Source: Nitrospira sp. SG-bin2 (GTDB taxonomy: Bacteria > Nitrospirota > Nitrospiria > Nitrospirales > Nitrospiraceae). From it: a DNA stretch of 64,000 nucleotides. Positions 8,105 through 16,451 of this stretch are shown here, piece by piece. Position numbers and translations under genes: made by a program. Positions within the stretch are counted from its first letter, which is position 1; each line of letters opens with the position of its first letter. The notes under the pieces are model-generated. The model had not been told where the DNA came from. It made no database searches and saw nothing but the letters and a program-made list of their open reading frames with translations. The DNA lies in NCBI GenBank assembly GCA_002083405.1, contig LVWT01000049.1, positions 186,001-250,000 of the forward strand, read 5' to 3'.

Positions 8105-9996
8105 AACAGTGGACGGCTACACTCTTCCACGCTGTGGCGGGCCGCTACGGAAGTCTGCTGCTTGACCATCGATCGTTGGTCGTGATCGGTACCCAGCTGA
8201 GCCTGATCCTGGCGGCGAACCTCACCGCCTTTGCCTTGCGCTTCGATGGTGATATTCCCCCGCAGTATCGGCTCATCATGTGGAAATATCTTCCCGTTGT
8301 CCTGCTCGTCTTTGGATCGGGCTTGTGGGTATTCGGGATTCAGCGGGGGCTCTGGAGATATGTCGGGATCCATGATCTGGCGAGGATCTTGTGGGCGTCT
8401 CTGGCCGGTTCTGCGATCTTCTATGCGGTCGTTCATCTGCTCATCGGGAACACGCAGTATCCGAGATCCGTCATTATTCTGACCGGCCTCTTGAGCGGGT
8501 TGTACCTGGCGGGCATTCGATTGGCAGTCCGATGGTTCCGGGAGTGGCTGCAGATTACCGGTTCGAGTGCGAGGCGTGTGCTGGTCGTCGGAGCGGGAAA
8601 TGCGGGGGAGTTACTCGTGCGGGATATGCTCTCCGACTCCGGCTATAACAGCAAACCGGTGGCCTTCGTGGACGACGATCCCGTCAAACGGAAGATGAAA
8701 ATCCATGGGATTCCCGTCGTGGGTAGGATCGTTGATATTAAGGCGGCGGCAGACCGGTTCGGAGTCCACGAAATTGTCGTGGCCATTCCGTCGGCTTCGA
8801 CGGCGGTGAAGCAAGCCATTCTCGCCGCTTCCGAAGGCTGCACGGCGCCGATCAAGATCCTGCCCAGCGTCAAACGGTTGCTCGGCGACCCGGTGTCGCT
8901 GCAGCAGGTCCGGCCGATGAGTCTCGAAGATTTGCTTCAGCGTGAGCCGATTCAAACCGATCGTCAGGAACTGCATCCGTTGATCGAAGGAAAGACCGTC
9001 CTGGTTACCGGAGCGGGCGGCTCTATCGGTTCCGAATTATGCCGGCAAATCGCTCAGTACAAGCCGGAGTCGTTAGTCTTGTTCGAGCAATATGAGAATT
9101 CGCTTCATGCGCTCCTCTTGGAGCTGCGAGCTGCGTTCCCACATGTCGGTGTGTTGCCGGTCGTCGGTGACGTCACGATGCCGGATCGTGTCGGAGAAAT
9201 TTTCAGGCAAACAGGTCCCGATATCGTGTTTCATGCGGCGGCGCACAAGCATGTGCCGCTGATGGAATTGAATCCGAAAGAAGCGGTCCGGAACAACATT
9301 GTGGGGACTCGTATCGTGGCGGAAGCCGCGCTGAGGATGAGCGTCGATCGGTTCGTCTTGATTTCGACGGACAAAGCCGTCAATCCCTCAAGCGTCATGG
9401 GGGTCACCAAGCGGATTGCCGAACACGTCGTGCAAGGTTTCAGCAACAAGGGTTTAACAAAGTTTACCGTCGTACGGTTTGGAAACGTGTTGGGAAGCAA
9501 CGGCAGCGTGGTGCCGCTGTTTGCCGAGCAGATCAGGAAGGGCGGGCCGGTGACCGTTACCGATCCGGAGATCAAGCGGTTTTTCATGACGATCCCGGAG
9601 GCGGTTCAATTGGTGCTCCAATCCAGCCTGATGGGGCAGGGGGGGGATGTATTTGTCCTCGATATGGGCGAACAGATTAAGGTGGCCGATCTTGCGCGGA
9701 ACATGATTGTGTTATCCGGTCTGGTGCCGGGGAAAGACATTGAGATTATCTATACCGGTCTGCGGCCTGGAGAAAAACTGTACGAAGAACTGTTTGAAGA
9801 CAGTGAGCGGGTCGAACCCACCACGCACCCGAAAATCAACCGCGCCGTCGGTGGTCCGGTTCCCGTCGAAGAGCTTGATCGGTGGCTCGACGGCCTGCCG
9901 GTCAGCTTGCCGGCCTGCGAGGAGGATGAACTTGTACTGGATCTCAAGCGGTTGGTTCCGAGCTTTCGTCCCGGCGTATCGCAGGGAGTGTCGTAG
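8101..9996 (+). CDS. Membrane nucleotide-sugar 4,6-dehydratase, CapD/WbpM/PglF family
   Basis: This 631-residue protein starts with about four membrane helices (residues 20-140). Then comes a first Rossmann-like domain with VVGAGNAGE (about 161) and a catalytic SDR domain with TGAGGSIGSE (about 302) and STDKAVNPSSVMGVTKR. This is the full-length WbpM/CapD/PglF layout. It converts UDP-GlcNAc to the 4-keto-6-deoxy sugar used by FucNAc and QuiNAc pathways, so it feeds the genes at the start of the window. The start overlaps the previous stop by four bases. Confidence 0.9.
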   Translation: MKQWTATLFHAVAGRYGSLLLDHRSLVVIGTQLSLILAANLTAFALRFDGDIPPQYRLIMWKYLPVVLLVFGSGLWVFGIQRGLWRYVGIHDLARILWASLAGSAIFYAVVHLLIGNTQYPRSVIILTGLLSGLYLAGIRLAVRWFREWLQITGSSARRVLVVGAGNAGELLVRDMLSDSGYNSKPVAFVDDDPVKRKMKIHGIPVVGRIVDIKAAADRFGVHEIVVAIPSASTAVKQAILAASEGCTAPIKILPSVKRLLGDPVSLQQVRPMSLEDLLQREPIQTDRQELHPLIEGKTVLVTGAGGSIGSELCRQIAQYKPESLVLFEQYENSLHALLLELRAAFPHVGVLPVVGDVTMPDRVGEIFRQTGPDIVFHAAAHKHVPLMELNPKEAVRNNIVGTRIVAEAALRMSVDRFVLISTDKAVNPSSVMGVTKRIAEHVVQGFSNKGLTKFTVVRFGNVLGSNGSVVPLFAEQIRKGGPVTVTDPEIKRFFMTIPEAVQLVLQSSLMGQGGDVFVLDMGEQIKVADLARNMIVLSGLVPGKDIEIIYTGLRPGEKLYEELFEDSERVEPTTHPKINRAVGGPVPVEELDRWLDGLPVSLPACEEDELVLDLKRLVPSFRPGVSQGVS

Positions 9997-10014
9997 TCAG
10001 TATTCTTCATGAAT

Positions 10015-10175
10015 GCCTCTGTTGTAATTTCCGCGCGCCGTTCCCGCGCTCAAGCAAGACGGGCGAGATTGGCGGGACAAGCAAGACTGGCAGAGACCGG
10101 ACTTGCTCGTCATGCGAGTCGCGCTCTGCAAGCTTCTCGCGCATCACTCCACCACTTCGCCACAAACCATAATCA
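10015..10175. repeat. GC-rich intergenic repeat-like stretch before rfbB
   Basis: About 200 bases separate the dehydratase from rfbB. They are filled with short repeated words (AAGCAAGAC, GGCGGGAC, GCGCTC) and a complementary-looking second half (CTTGCTCGTC, AAGCTTCTCGCG). No gene is seen. The style matches the other word-built intergenic palindromes in this window, but the pairing is loose. It may also hold the rfb promoter, which I could not pick out. Confidence 0.35.
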
Positions 10176-10193
10176 GTAAATGAGTGTAACAAC

Positions 10194-11267
10194 GTGAGCA
10201 TTCTGGTTACCGGCGGAGCCGGGTTTATCGGTTCGAACTTTGTGCTCGATTGGCTGGCACAAGAGGCTGAATCAGTCGTGAATCTCGACAAACTCACCTA
10301 TGCGGGCAATCTGGAGAATCTCAGCAGTCTAGAAGGCGATGCGCGACATATTTTCGTATGTGGCGATATCGGCGATGCCGGGCTGGTCGGCCGGTTGCTG
10401 GCGGAGCATCGTCCACGCGCGCTCATCAATTTTGCCGCGGAAAGCCACGTCGACCGTTCCATTCACGGCCCCGGCGAATTCATTCAGACCAACATCGTCG
10501 GCACTTTTCATCTGCTCGAATCGGTGCGCGCCTACTGGAAGGGACTGGACGCCGAGGCTCAACGGGGTTTTCGATTTTTGCACGTCTCCACGGACGAAGT
10601 GTATGGCTCGCTGGCGCCAGAGGCGCCGGCCTTCAGCGAAAAGAATCGCTACGAACCCAATAGCCCCTATTCGGCCAGTAAGGCCGCCAGCGATCATCTC
10701 GTGCGCGCCTATCACCATACCTATGGATTGCCGGTCCTGACGACCAATTGTTCGAATAATTATGGCCCGTACCACTTCCCTGAAAAACTTATTCCCCTGT
10801 GTATCCTGAATGCACTCGCCGGCAAGCCGCTGCCACTCTATGGCGACGGCCGGCAGGTTCGTGACTGGCTGTATGTCAAAGACCATTGCAGTGCGATCCG
10901 CCGGGTGCTTCAGGCGGGGATCGTGGGTGAAACCTATAATGTCGGCGGCTGGAGCGAAAAGACGAACCTCGAAGTTGTCCAAACGCTCTGCGATATCCTG
11001 GATAAGCTAGCCCCACCGGCCACTCGCCACTTGCCACTTGCCACGTACCGTTCCCTGATCACCTTCGTCACGGATCGTCCGGGCCATGATCGGCGCTATG
11101 CCATCGATGCCTGCAAGATCGAGCGGGAACTCGGTTGGAAACCCGTAGAGACTTTCGAGAGTGGTCTTCGTAAGACGGTCACATGGTATCTTGGCAATCA
11201 GGGCTGGGTGACCAATGTGATGAGCGGAGCCTATCGTGAGTGGTGCGAGAGGCAATATGGCAAGTAG
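10194..11267 (+). CDS. rfbB: dTDP-glucose 4,6-dehydratase
   Basis: This 357-residue SDR enzyme makes dTDP-4-keto-6-deoxyglucose, step two of dTDP-L-rhamnose synthesis. It shows GGAGFIGSN (7-15), STDEVYGS (about 131-138), YSASKAASD (about 157) and FVTDRPGHDRRYAID. GTG 10194 is the start, and no ATG fits the family's N-terminus. The loop before the FVTDRPGHDRR motif holds an extra PATRHLPLAT stretch encoded by a heptad repeat at 11016-11044. The enzyme thus seems to tolerate a repeat insertion in a surface loop. The 3' end overlaps the four-helix-bundle gene by 11 bases. Confidence 0.93.
   Translation: MSILVTGGAGFIGSNFVLDWLAQEAESVVNLDKLTYAGNLENLSSLEGDARHIFVCGDIGDAGLVGRLLAEHRPRALINFAAESHVDRSIHGPGEFIQTNIVGTFHLLESVRAYWKGLDAEAQRGFRFLHVSTDEVYGSLAPEAPAFSEKNRYEPNSPYSASKAASDHLVRAYHHTYGLPVLTTNCSNNYGPYHFPEKLIPLCILNALAGKPLPLYGDGRQVRDWLYVKDHCSAIRRVLQAGIVGETYNVGGWSEKTNLEVVQTLCDILDKLAPPATRHLPLATYRSLITFVTDRPGHDRRYAIDACKIERELGWKPVETFESGLRKTVTWYLGNQGWVTNVMSGAYREWCERQYGK
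11016..11044 (-). repeat. Heptad repeat (family A) inside rfbB
   Basis: Read on the - strand this is AAGTGGC, AAGTGGC, GAGTGGC in tandem. It is in frame inside rfbB and encodes a Pro/Ala/Thr/Leu-rich loop. It is the same heptamer type that flanks the four-helix-bundle gene 200 bases downstream. Confidence 0.8.
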
Positions 11268-11649
11268 CAAGTGGCAAACGGCGAGTGGCAAGCCTCATCA
11301 ACGGCTGGAGCTTTGGCAACAGGCAATGCTGCTGGTCAAGGAGATTTACGCTGTGACCACCGGCTTCCCAAAGGAGGAAATGTTCGGATTGGTGAGCCAG
11401 ATGAGGCGCGCAGCCGTATCCATCCCCTCCAACATTGCTGAGGGTGCGGCACGAGAAGGCGACAAGGAGTATTCTCATTTCTTGAGTATCGCCCGTGGTT
11501 CATTGAGCGAACTCGATACACAAGTTCAAATTGCCGTGATGCTGAGCTACATTGCTGAGGATCACCCTCTGCATGGCCTGCTTGATCGTGTCGGAAAACT
11601 GCTAAGTGGATTCAGTAAAAAGCTAAAAATGGATGTGGCAAAGAAATGA
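11257..11649 (+). CDS. Four-helix-bundle protein, 23S rRNA intervening-sequence protein (S23/IVP) family
   Basis: This 130-residue protein has the family core: LELWQQAMLLVKEIY, then QMRRAAVSIPSNIAEGAAR, EYSHFLSIARGSLSELDTQ, and a last helix. SIPSNIAEG is the family signature. The fold is a four-helix bundle related to Avd of diversity-generating retroelements, and members form pentamers. The biochemical role is unknown. In several bacteria the gene lies inside 23S rRNA insertions bounded by inverted repeats. Here it interrupts rfbB-rfbD. Its first dozen residues (MASSKWQTASGK) are read from a heptad repeat, and an inverted copy lies just after the stop. The ATG overlaps rfbB by 11 bases. Confidence 0.88.
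   Translation: MASSKWQTASGKPHQRLELWQQAMLLVKEIYAVTTGFPKEEMFGLVSQMRRAAVSIPSNIAEGAAREGDKEYSHFLSIARGSLSELDTQVQIAVMLSYIAEDHPLHGLLDRVGKLLSGFSKKLKMDVAKK
11258..11293 (+). repeat. Heptad repeat, left arm of the S23 element (family A)
   Basis: The tandem heptamers AAGTAGC, AAGTGGC, AAACGGC and GAGTGGC are seen here. CGGCGAGTGGC at 11279-11289 is a perfect inverted match to 11680-11690 on the other side of the gene. The arm forms the 3' end of rfbB and the 5' end of the S23 gene. Confidence 0.85.
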
Positions 11650-11664
11650 CAGCGATCAACCCTT

Positions 11665-11703
11665 CGCTGCCTGCCACTCGCCACTCGCCGACAGCCATTC
11701 GCC
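11665..11703 (-). repeat. Heptad repeat, right arm of the S23 element (family A)
   Basis: This is an inverted counterpart of the left arm: GCCACTCGCCACTCGCCG, then GACAGCCATTCGCC. The perfect 11-bp core GCCACTCGCCG lies at 11680-11690. In an rfb transcript the two arms could pair and loop out the whole S23 gene. Confidence 0.85.
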
Positions 11704-11719
11704 AAATGCAAGACCTCGC

Positions 11720-12676
11720 ATGAGCATGATGAAGATACTCTTAACCGGCAAGAATGGTCAGGTCGGATTTGAGTTTCAGCGCACACTGGCCCCGCTCGGG
11801 GAGCTGCTCGCGGTGGATCAACCTGAGTGCGATATGGCCGATGCGCAGGCTATTCGGCGCCTTGTGCGGTCATTCAACCCTGACATTATCGTCAATCCCG
11901 CAGCCTATACTGCCGTGGACAAGGCTGAAGCAGAGACCGAATTGGCGCATGCCGTCAATGCGGTTGCTCCGGGAGTGTTCGGAGAAGAAGCGGTAAAACT
12001 AGGTGCTTGGGTTGTGCATTACTCCACCGACTATGTGTTCGATGGGATAAAAACCGGCTCGTATACAGAAAACGATGCGACCAATCCGCAATCCGTCTAT
12101 GGACGGACCAAACGGGATGGCGAGATTTCGCTCCAGCAAAGCGGGGCGCGGCATCTCATCTTCCGGACAAGCTGGGTCGTGGGAGCCCATGGGAAAAACT
12201 TTGCCAAAACCATCTTGCGATTGGCGGAAGAACGTGACCACCTGACGGTCGTGGCCGATCAGTATGGCGCGCCGACATCTGCGGCTCTGCTGGCGGACGT
12301 CACAGCTCAGGTGGTTTGCCAGAAGCAGCGTGAAGGGGGAGACAGATTTCCATTCGGGTTGTATCACCTGGTGGCCGGGGGTGAGACTAACTGGTGTGAC
12401 TATGCGCGGTTTGTACTGTCCGAAGCTCTTGCGGCCGGTATGAGCCTCAAGCTCCGACCGGAGGCCATTCAGCCCGTTCCGACCTCCGAATATCCCACCC
12501 CCGCCAAACGCCCCGCCAATTCACGGTTGGATACCGGTAAGTTCCGCAGGGCTTTCAATCTGGAATTGCCGGATTGGACAATCGGAGTGAGGCATGTGTT
12601 GCAGCAGATTCTGGCAGATGGGAAGTCGCAAGTGGCAAGTCGCAAGGAGGAAGTAATGGGTAAACAGCATGGATGA
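11720..12676 (+). CDS. rfbD: dTDP-4-dehydrorhamnose reductase
   Basis: This protein of about 318 residues reduces dTDP-4-keto-L-rhamnose to dTDP-L-rhamnose. It has TGKNGQVG at the N-terminus, the STDYVFDG motif, YGRTKRDGE with the catalytic Tyr/Lys, and FRTSWVVG. Starts at ATG 11720, 11726 and 11729 are all possible, and 11729 is nearest to the conserved core. The last 17 or so residues (KSQVASRKEEVMGKQHG) are encoded by another heptad repeat and are not family-like. The stop overlaps the rfbA start by eight bases. Confidence 0.92.
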   Translation: MSMMKILLTGKNGQVGFEFQRTLAPLGELLAVDQPECDMADAQAIRRLVRSFNPDIIVNPAAYTAVDKAEAETELAHAVNAVAPGVFGEEAVKLGAWVVHYSTDYVFDGIKTGSYTENDATNPQSVYGRTKRDGEISLQQSGARHLIFRTSWVVGAHGKNFAKTILRLAEERDHLTVVADQYGAPTSAALLADVTAQVVCQKQREGGDRFPFGLYHLVAGGETNWCDYARFVLSEALAAGMSLKLRPEAIQPVPTSEYPTPAKRPANSRLDTGKFRRAFNLELPDWTIGVRHVLQQILADGKSQVASRKEEVMGKQHG

Positions 12677-12711
12677 ACTCACCTCGGACCACTCGCCACT
12701 CGCTACTAGCC
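12620..12711. repeat. Heptad repeat hairpin at the rfbD/rfbA junction (family A)
   Basis: The left arm (12620-12647) reads AAGTCGC, AAGTGGC, AAGTCGC. The right arm (12686-12711) is inverted: ACTCGCCACTCGCTACTAGCC. The 38-base loop contains the rfbD stop and the rfbA start. The arms encode the C-terminus of RfbD and the N-terminus of RfbA. Confidence 0.8.
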
Positions 12712-13592
12712 AAAGAAAAGGCATCATCCTCGCCGGGGGATCCGGCAGCCGTCTGCACCCGGCCACGCTGGCAATCAGCAAGCAGCTGCTGCCGGTGTTC
12801 GATAAGCCGATGATCTATTACCCTCTCAGCACGCTCATGCTGGCGGGGATACGCGAGATCTTAATCATTTCCACGCCGCAAGATACGCCCCGTTTCGAGC
12901 AATTGCTTGGCACGGGTGAACAATGGGGATTGGATCTGCGCTATGCCGTGCAAGCATCACCCGATGGTCTGGCGCAAGCGTTCATCATCGGCGAATCTTT
13001 TCTTGGCAACCACTCATCAGCCCTGGTGCTTGGCGACAATATTTTCTATGGGCACGAGTTTCAGGGCCTGCTGAACAGCGCGATGGGCCGCGTCGGGGGA
13101 GCCAGTATCTTCGCCTATCACGTTCAGGATCCAAATCGATATGGTGTCGTCGAGTTCGACGCGAACGGCAATGTACTGTCGCTGGAAGAAAAACCCAAAC
13201 AACCAAAGTCCAGCTATGCCGTGACCGGTCTGTATTTCTATGACAACCATGTCTCCGAACTGGCAAAAAGTCTGAAGCCTTCTGCTCGAGGCGAACTCGA
13301 AATCACTGACTTAAACCGCCTGTATCTGCAACGAGAGACGCTCAAGGTTGAAATCATGGGACGCGGGTATGCCTGGCTGGACACCGGAACGCATGAATCG
13401 CTGCTTGATGCAAGCCAGTTCATTGCCACTCTTGAAAATCGCCAGGGGCTTAAAGTGGCCTGCCCGGAGGAGATTGCCTACCGGCAGCGGTGGATTGATG
13501 CGGGCCAACTTACAAGGCTCGCGCAGCCTCTGATGAAAAATGGGTATGGGCAGTATTTGCTGCGCATACTGGATGAACGGGTATTTCGATGA
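12669..13592 (+). CDS. rfbA: Glucose-1-phosphate thymidylyltransferase
   Basis: This 307-residue enzyme makes dTDP-glucose, step one of dTDP-rhamnose synthesis. It shows ILAGGSGSRLHP (20-31), KQLLPVFDKPMIYYPLSTLM, LVLGDNIFYGH and YAWLDTGTHESL. The family normally starts only a few residues before the glycine-rich loop. Here 16 extra residues (MDELTSDHSPLATSQR) come from the right arm of a heptad repeat, and ATG 12669 is the only suitable start. Otherwise length and motifs are normal. Confidence 0.94.
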   Translation: MDELTSDHSPLATSQRKGIILAGGSGSRLHPATLAISKQLLPVFDKPMIYYPLSTLMLAGIREILIISTPQDTPRFEQLLGTGEQWGLDLRYAVQASPDGLAQAFIIGESFLGNHSSALVLGDNIFYGHEFQGLLNSAMGRVGGASIFAYHVQDPNRYGVVEFDANGNVLSLEEKPKQPKSSYAVTGLYFYDNHVSELAKSLKPSARGELEITDLNRLYLQRETLKVEIMGRGYAWLDTGTHESLLDASQFIATLENRQGLKVACPEEIAYRQRWIDAGQLTRLAQPLMKNGYGQYLLRILDERVFR

Positions 13593-14134
13593 AGTCGGCG
13601 CAGTGTGCAATCCCAGGCGTGATATTGCTTGAACCCAAGGTATTCGGAGACGACCGGGGGTTCTTCTTTGAGAGCTTCAATCACGCAAGATTTGAAGAAG
13701 CCATCGGCAGATCCGTGACCTTTGTGCAAGACAATCACTCCTGCTCAAACAAACATGTGCTTCGCGGCCTGCACTACCAAATCCGACAGCCGCAGGGAAA
13801 ACTGATACGTGTCGTACGAGGCGAAGTCTTTGATGTAGCGGTTGACATCCGGCGATCATCGCCGACGTTCGGGCAGTGGGTTGGCCAGACACTCTCGGCA
13901 GAGAACAAGCGCCAACTCTGGGTTCCAGAGGGGTTTGCGCATGGCTTCGTCGTCCTGTCGGACACAGCGGAGTGTCTCTATAAGACCACCGACTACTATG
14001 TGCCCGAACACGAACGGTGTATAGCCTGGAACGATCCGGCCCTCGGCATCAGGTGGCCTCTCAATGGCACGCCGGTTCTATCCGCCAAAGACCGGCAAGG
14101 CACATCTCTGGCTGAAGCGGAACACTTCACATGA
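13589..14134 (+). CDS. rfbC: dTDP-4-dehydrorhamnose 3,5-epimerase
   Basis: This 181-residue cupin-type epimerase has FFFESFNHARFEE, the catalytic LRGLHYQ His, VDIRRSSPTFGQW and the VPEGFAHGF motif, followed by the Tyr-containing KTTDYYVPEHE segment. It completes the dTDP-L-rhamnose pathway together with RfbA, B and D. Its ATG overlaps the rfbA stop (ATGA), so the pair is translationally coupled. Length and motifs are standard. Confidence 0.94.
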   Translation: MKSAQCAIPGVILLEPKVFGDDRGFFFESFNHARFEEAIGRSVTFVQDNHSCSNKHVLRGLHYQIRQPQGKLIRVVRGEVFDVAVDIRRSSPTFGQWVGQTLSAENKRQLWVPEGFAHGFVVLSDTAECLYKTTDYYVPEHERCIAWNDPALGIRWPLNGTPVLSAKDRQGTSLAEAEHFT

Positions 14135-14192
14135 ATGGTGTAGCCGGAGCTACCGTGAATAGTTGTCGAAAGTTCTCTTGGCTAAATTGTCT

Positions 14193-14221
14193 TTCGCAAA
14201 GTCCTGTGGGGCGGGTATGAT
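14193..14221 (+). promoter_or_regulatory. Possible sigma70-type promoter for the kdsC-like gene
   Basis: TTCGCA (14193-14198), a 17-base spacer and TATGAT (14216-14221) lie in the 132-base gap between rfbC and the phosphatase gene. The -10 box is good, the -35 weak. Confidence 0.35.
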
Positions 14222-14266
14222 GGCTCCCGACCGACAGACACCATCGACTTTTCGAGGAACACATCA

Positions 14267-14848
14267 ATGAAGGCAAAAACTCAACGAACTGTGGCCAAAC
14301 GGCCCCCCGTGCGGGAGCTGCTGCGAAACATTCGATTGTTCGCCACGGACGTGGACGGCGTATTGACCGATGCTGGGATGTATTATTCCGAATCGGGGGA
14401 TGAGTGGAAGAAATTCAATACCCGCGACGGAATGGGGATCAAACTGTTGCAAAGAGCCGGACTTGTTACGGCGATCGTGACGCAGGAGCGTACCAGGTTG
14501 GTAGCGCGGCGCGGTGAAAAACTGGCGATTCCAGAAGTGCATCAAGGAGTCATGGACAAATTGTCGTTGATTCTCGAGATGGCGGCGCGGCATGGTTTGA
14601 CGTTAGAGCAAGTGGCCTATATCGGCGATGACGTGAACGATCTTGAATCGCTACGCGCGGTCGGCTTTTCCGCGGCCCCCGCCGATGGCATGCCGGTGGT
14701 GTGCGAGGCGGTGGATTATGTGTGCCATAAGAACGGCGGGGAGGGAGCGGTGCGCGAGTTGGCGGAGATGATCCTGGAGGCGCAGGGGTCGAAGTCGCAA
14801 GTCGCAAGTCGCAAGTCGCATGCCCCAGGTTCTGGGAAACGTCCGTAG
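14267..14848 (+). CDS. kdsC: HAD-family phosphatase, KdsC-like (KDO-8-phosphate phosphatase)
   Basis: This 193-residue HAD C0-type phosphatase has the nucleophile motif DVDGVLTD (Asp28, Asp30), FNTRDGMGIKLL, the VTQERT-type motif II region and GDDVNDLE (about 120). This matches KdsC, which removes phosphate from KDO-8-P for lipid A-core assembly. The last 20 or so residues (GSKSQVASRKSH and on) are encoded by four AAGTCGC tandem repeats and are not family-like. A neuraminate-type phosphatase is possible but less likely. No kdsA or kdsB is in the window. Confidence 0.8.
   Translation: MKAKTQRTVAKRPPVRELLRNIRLFATDVDGVLTDAGMYYSESGDEWKKFNTRDGMGIKLLQRAGLVTAIVTQERTRLVARRGEKLAIPEVHQGVMDKLSLILEMAARHGLTLEQVAYIGDDVNDLESLRAVGFSAAPADGMPVVCEAVDYVCHKNGGEGAVRELAEMILEAQGSKSQVASRKSHAPGSGKRP
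14792..14820 (+). repeat. Four perfect AAGTCGC tandem heptads (family A, single arm)
   Basis: AAGTCGC occurs four times in a row at 14792-14819, inside the 3' end of the kdsC-like gene. No clear inverted partner follows. It is the most regular member of family A and shows the 7-base unit plainly. Confidence 0.9.
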
Positions 14849-14870
14849 AGTATGGCAGGAGACTCCAGGT

Positions 14871-16352
14871 ATGTCTTTTCGTAGACCTCGAACAGCAAAC
14901 CGTGATCTGCAGTTTCCGCTCTATCCGGTGATTATGGCGGGAGGGAGCGGGACGAGGTTTTGGCCGTTGAGCCGGCATCTGTTTCCGAAGCAACTCCTGC
15001 GTATCGGCGGAGAACAGACGTTGATCCAGCAGACTATGCAGCGGGTTTCAGGTTGCGCGAAGCCGGCCCATGTTTTCATTTCGACCAATGCTGCGCAAGC
15101 AGAGTTGATCAAAGGACAACTGGCCGATTGGAAGGATGATCTCAAAGACAATTTTGTCCTGGAGCCGGAAGGCCGAAACACGGCGCCCGCCATCGCGCTA
15201 GCGGCGATCGAAATCCTTGCGCGTGATCCGGAGGCCCTGATGCTGGTCGTGCCCGCCGACCATGTGGTGACCGGACAGCGAGATTTTGAATCGGCGGTCA
15301 AGCTTGCGTCGGAATTGGCAGCCGATGGATATCTGGTGACGTTCGGAATCGAGCCGGTCAGGCCGGAAACCGGGTATGGCTATATCAAGCCGAACAACAA
15401 AGTCATGTTGGGCAAACAAGGCAGGTTGCGCGGCTACCGAGTTCGGAAATTTGTGGAAAAGCCCAATGCGGCCAAGGCGGCCCAGTACCTCAAGGCAGGG
15501 AACTACTTTTGGAACAGCGGCATGTTCGTCTGGCGCGCTGCGACGATTCTGGAAGAGATTCGTCGGTACCAGCCTGCGGTTGCCAAGACGATGGATCGAA
15601 TTGCGACACTCAAGTCCGCCGGCGCATCCAGACAGGCCATCGATGACGCCTATCGTGCTGTGCCGTCAGTCTCGATTGACAATGGCGTGATGGAGCAATC
15701 CTCAAAGTCGGCTGTGGTGCCGGTCTCGTTCAAATGGTCTGATGTAGGGAGTTGGGGGAGCTTGGACGAAGTGGCGGCGAAGAGCAAGGCCGGCAACGTG
15801 ATGACGGGGCGAGTGGTCGATATCGGGAGTGCCGACTCGATCGTCTATGCCGACCGGCGGGTGGTGGCCACGATCGGTTTGCGCGATATGGTGGTGGTGG
15901 ACACTCCGGATGCTACCCTGGTCTGTCCCAAATCGCGCGCGCAGGATGTGAAGAAAATCGTCGACATCCTCAAGCAGCAGCAAGCGCCCGAGCATTTGGA
16001 ACATCTCACCGTTCATCGGCCCTGGGGGTCGTACACCGTTCTGGAAGAGGGGCCTGGTTTCAAGGTGAAACGAGTGACGGTCAATCCTGGCGGGCGACTC
16101 TCGCTCCAATTGCATCACAAACGCAGTGAACATTGGGTGGTCATCGCCGGCACCGCGCGTGTGACCAGAGGCGAAGAGGTTTTTGATTTGCAGATCGGCC
16201 AGAGTACGGCTATTCCGGTCGAAACGACGCATCGTTTGGAGAATCCAGGCCTTGATACGCTGCACATTATTGAGGTGCAGAATGGACCGTATCTTGGCGA
16301 GGATGATATCGTCAGATTCAAAGACGAGTACGGCCGGGTGACGAAGCACTGA
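14871..16352 (+). CDS. manC: Mannose-1-phosphate guanylyltransferase / mannose-6-phosphate isomerase
   Basis: This protein of about 493 residues is the bifunctional type II PMI (AlgA/ManC/XanB). The N-terminal nucleotidyltransferase has MAGGSGTRFWPLSR (about 22-35), VVPADHV, FVEKPNAAKA and WNSGMFVW. The C-terminal cupin starts at RPWGSYTVLEEG (about 383) and has LSLQLHHKRSEHW with the metal-binding residues. It makes GDP-mannose for the polysaccharide. ATG 14871 is chosen for the AGGAG about nine bases ahead and for family length. Confidence 0.93.
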   Translation: MSFRRPRTANRDLQFPLYPVIMAGGSGTRFWPLSRHLFPKQLLRIGGEQTLIQQTMQRVSGCAKPAHVFISTNAAQAELIKGQLADWKDDLKDNFVLEPEGRNTAPAIALAAIEILARDPEALMLVVPADHVVTGQRDFESAVKLASELAADGYLVTFGIEPVRPETGYGYIKPNNKVMLGKQGRLRGYRVRKFVEKPNAAKAAQYLKAGNYFWNSGMFVWRAATILEEIRRYQPAVAKTMDRIATLKSAGASRQAIDDAYRAVPSVSIDNGVMEQSSKSAVVPVSFKWSDVGSWGSLDEVAAKSKAGNVMTGRVVDIGSADSIVYADRRVVATIGLRDMVVVDTPDATLVCPKSRAQDVKKIVDILKQQQAPEHLEHLTVHRPWGSYTVLEEGPGFKVKRVTVNPGGRLSLQLHHKRSEHWVVIAGTARVTRGEEVFDLQIGQSTAIPVETTHRLENPGLDTLHIIEVQNGPYLGEDDIVRFKDEYGRVTKH

Positions 16353-16434
16353 CGGCTGACAAGCGAACAAGCTGACAGGTCTGCTGGTCACAAGGTATCC
16401 ACTTGTCAGCATTCTTTCCTGTCAGCATGTCACC
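16351..16434. repeat. GCTGACAG-type intergenic palindrome (family C, copy 1)
   Basis: The left arm (16354-16380) carries GCTGACAAGC and AGCTGACAGG. The right arm (16399-16434) carries CTTGTCAGC and CCTGTCAGC in inverted order. The whole gap between manC and manB is this element. A second copy lies at 50979-51058. Confidence 0.75.
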
Positions 16435-16451
16435 AATTTTGAGGAGACCTC

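Noticed and set aside
11257..11649. Diversity-generating retroelement, because the S23 fold resembles Avd
   Set aside because: No reverse transcriptase, template repeat or variable-repeat target protein is nearby, and the flanking repeats are short heptads rather than a TR/VR pair.
14792..14820. Tandem AAGTCGC units considered as a CRISPR-like array
   Set aside because: Units are 7 bases without spacers. No Cas genes or direct repeats with unique spacers occur anywhere in the window.
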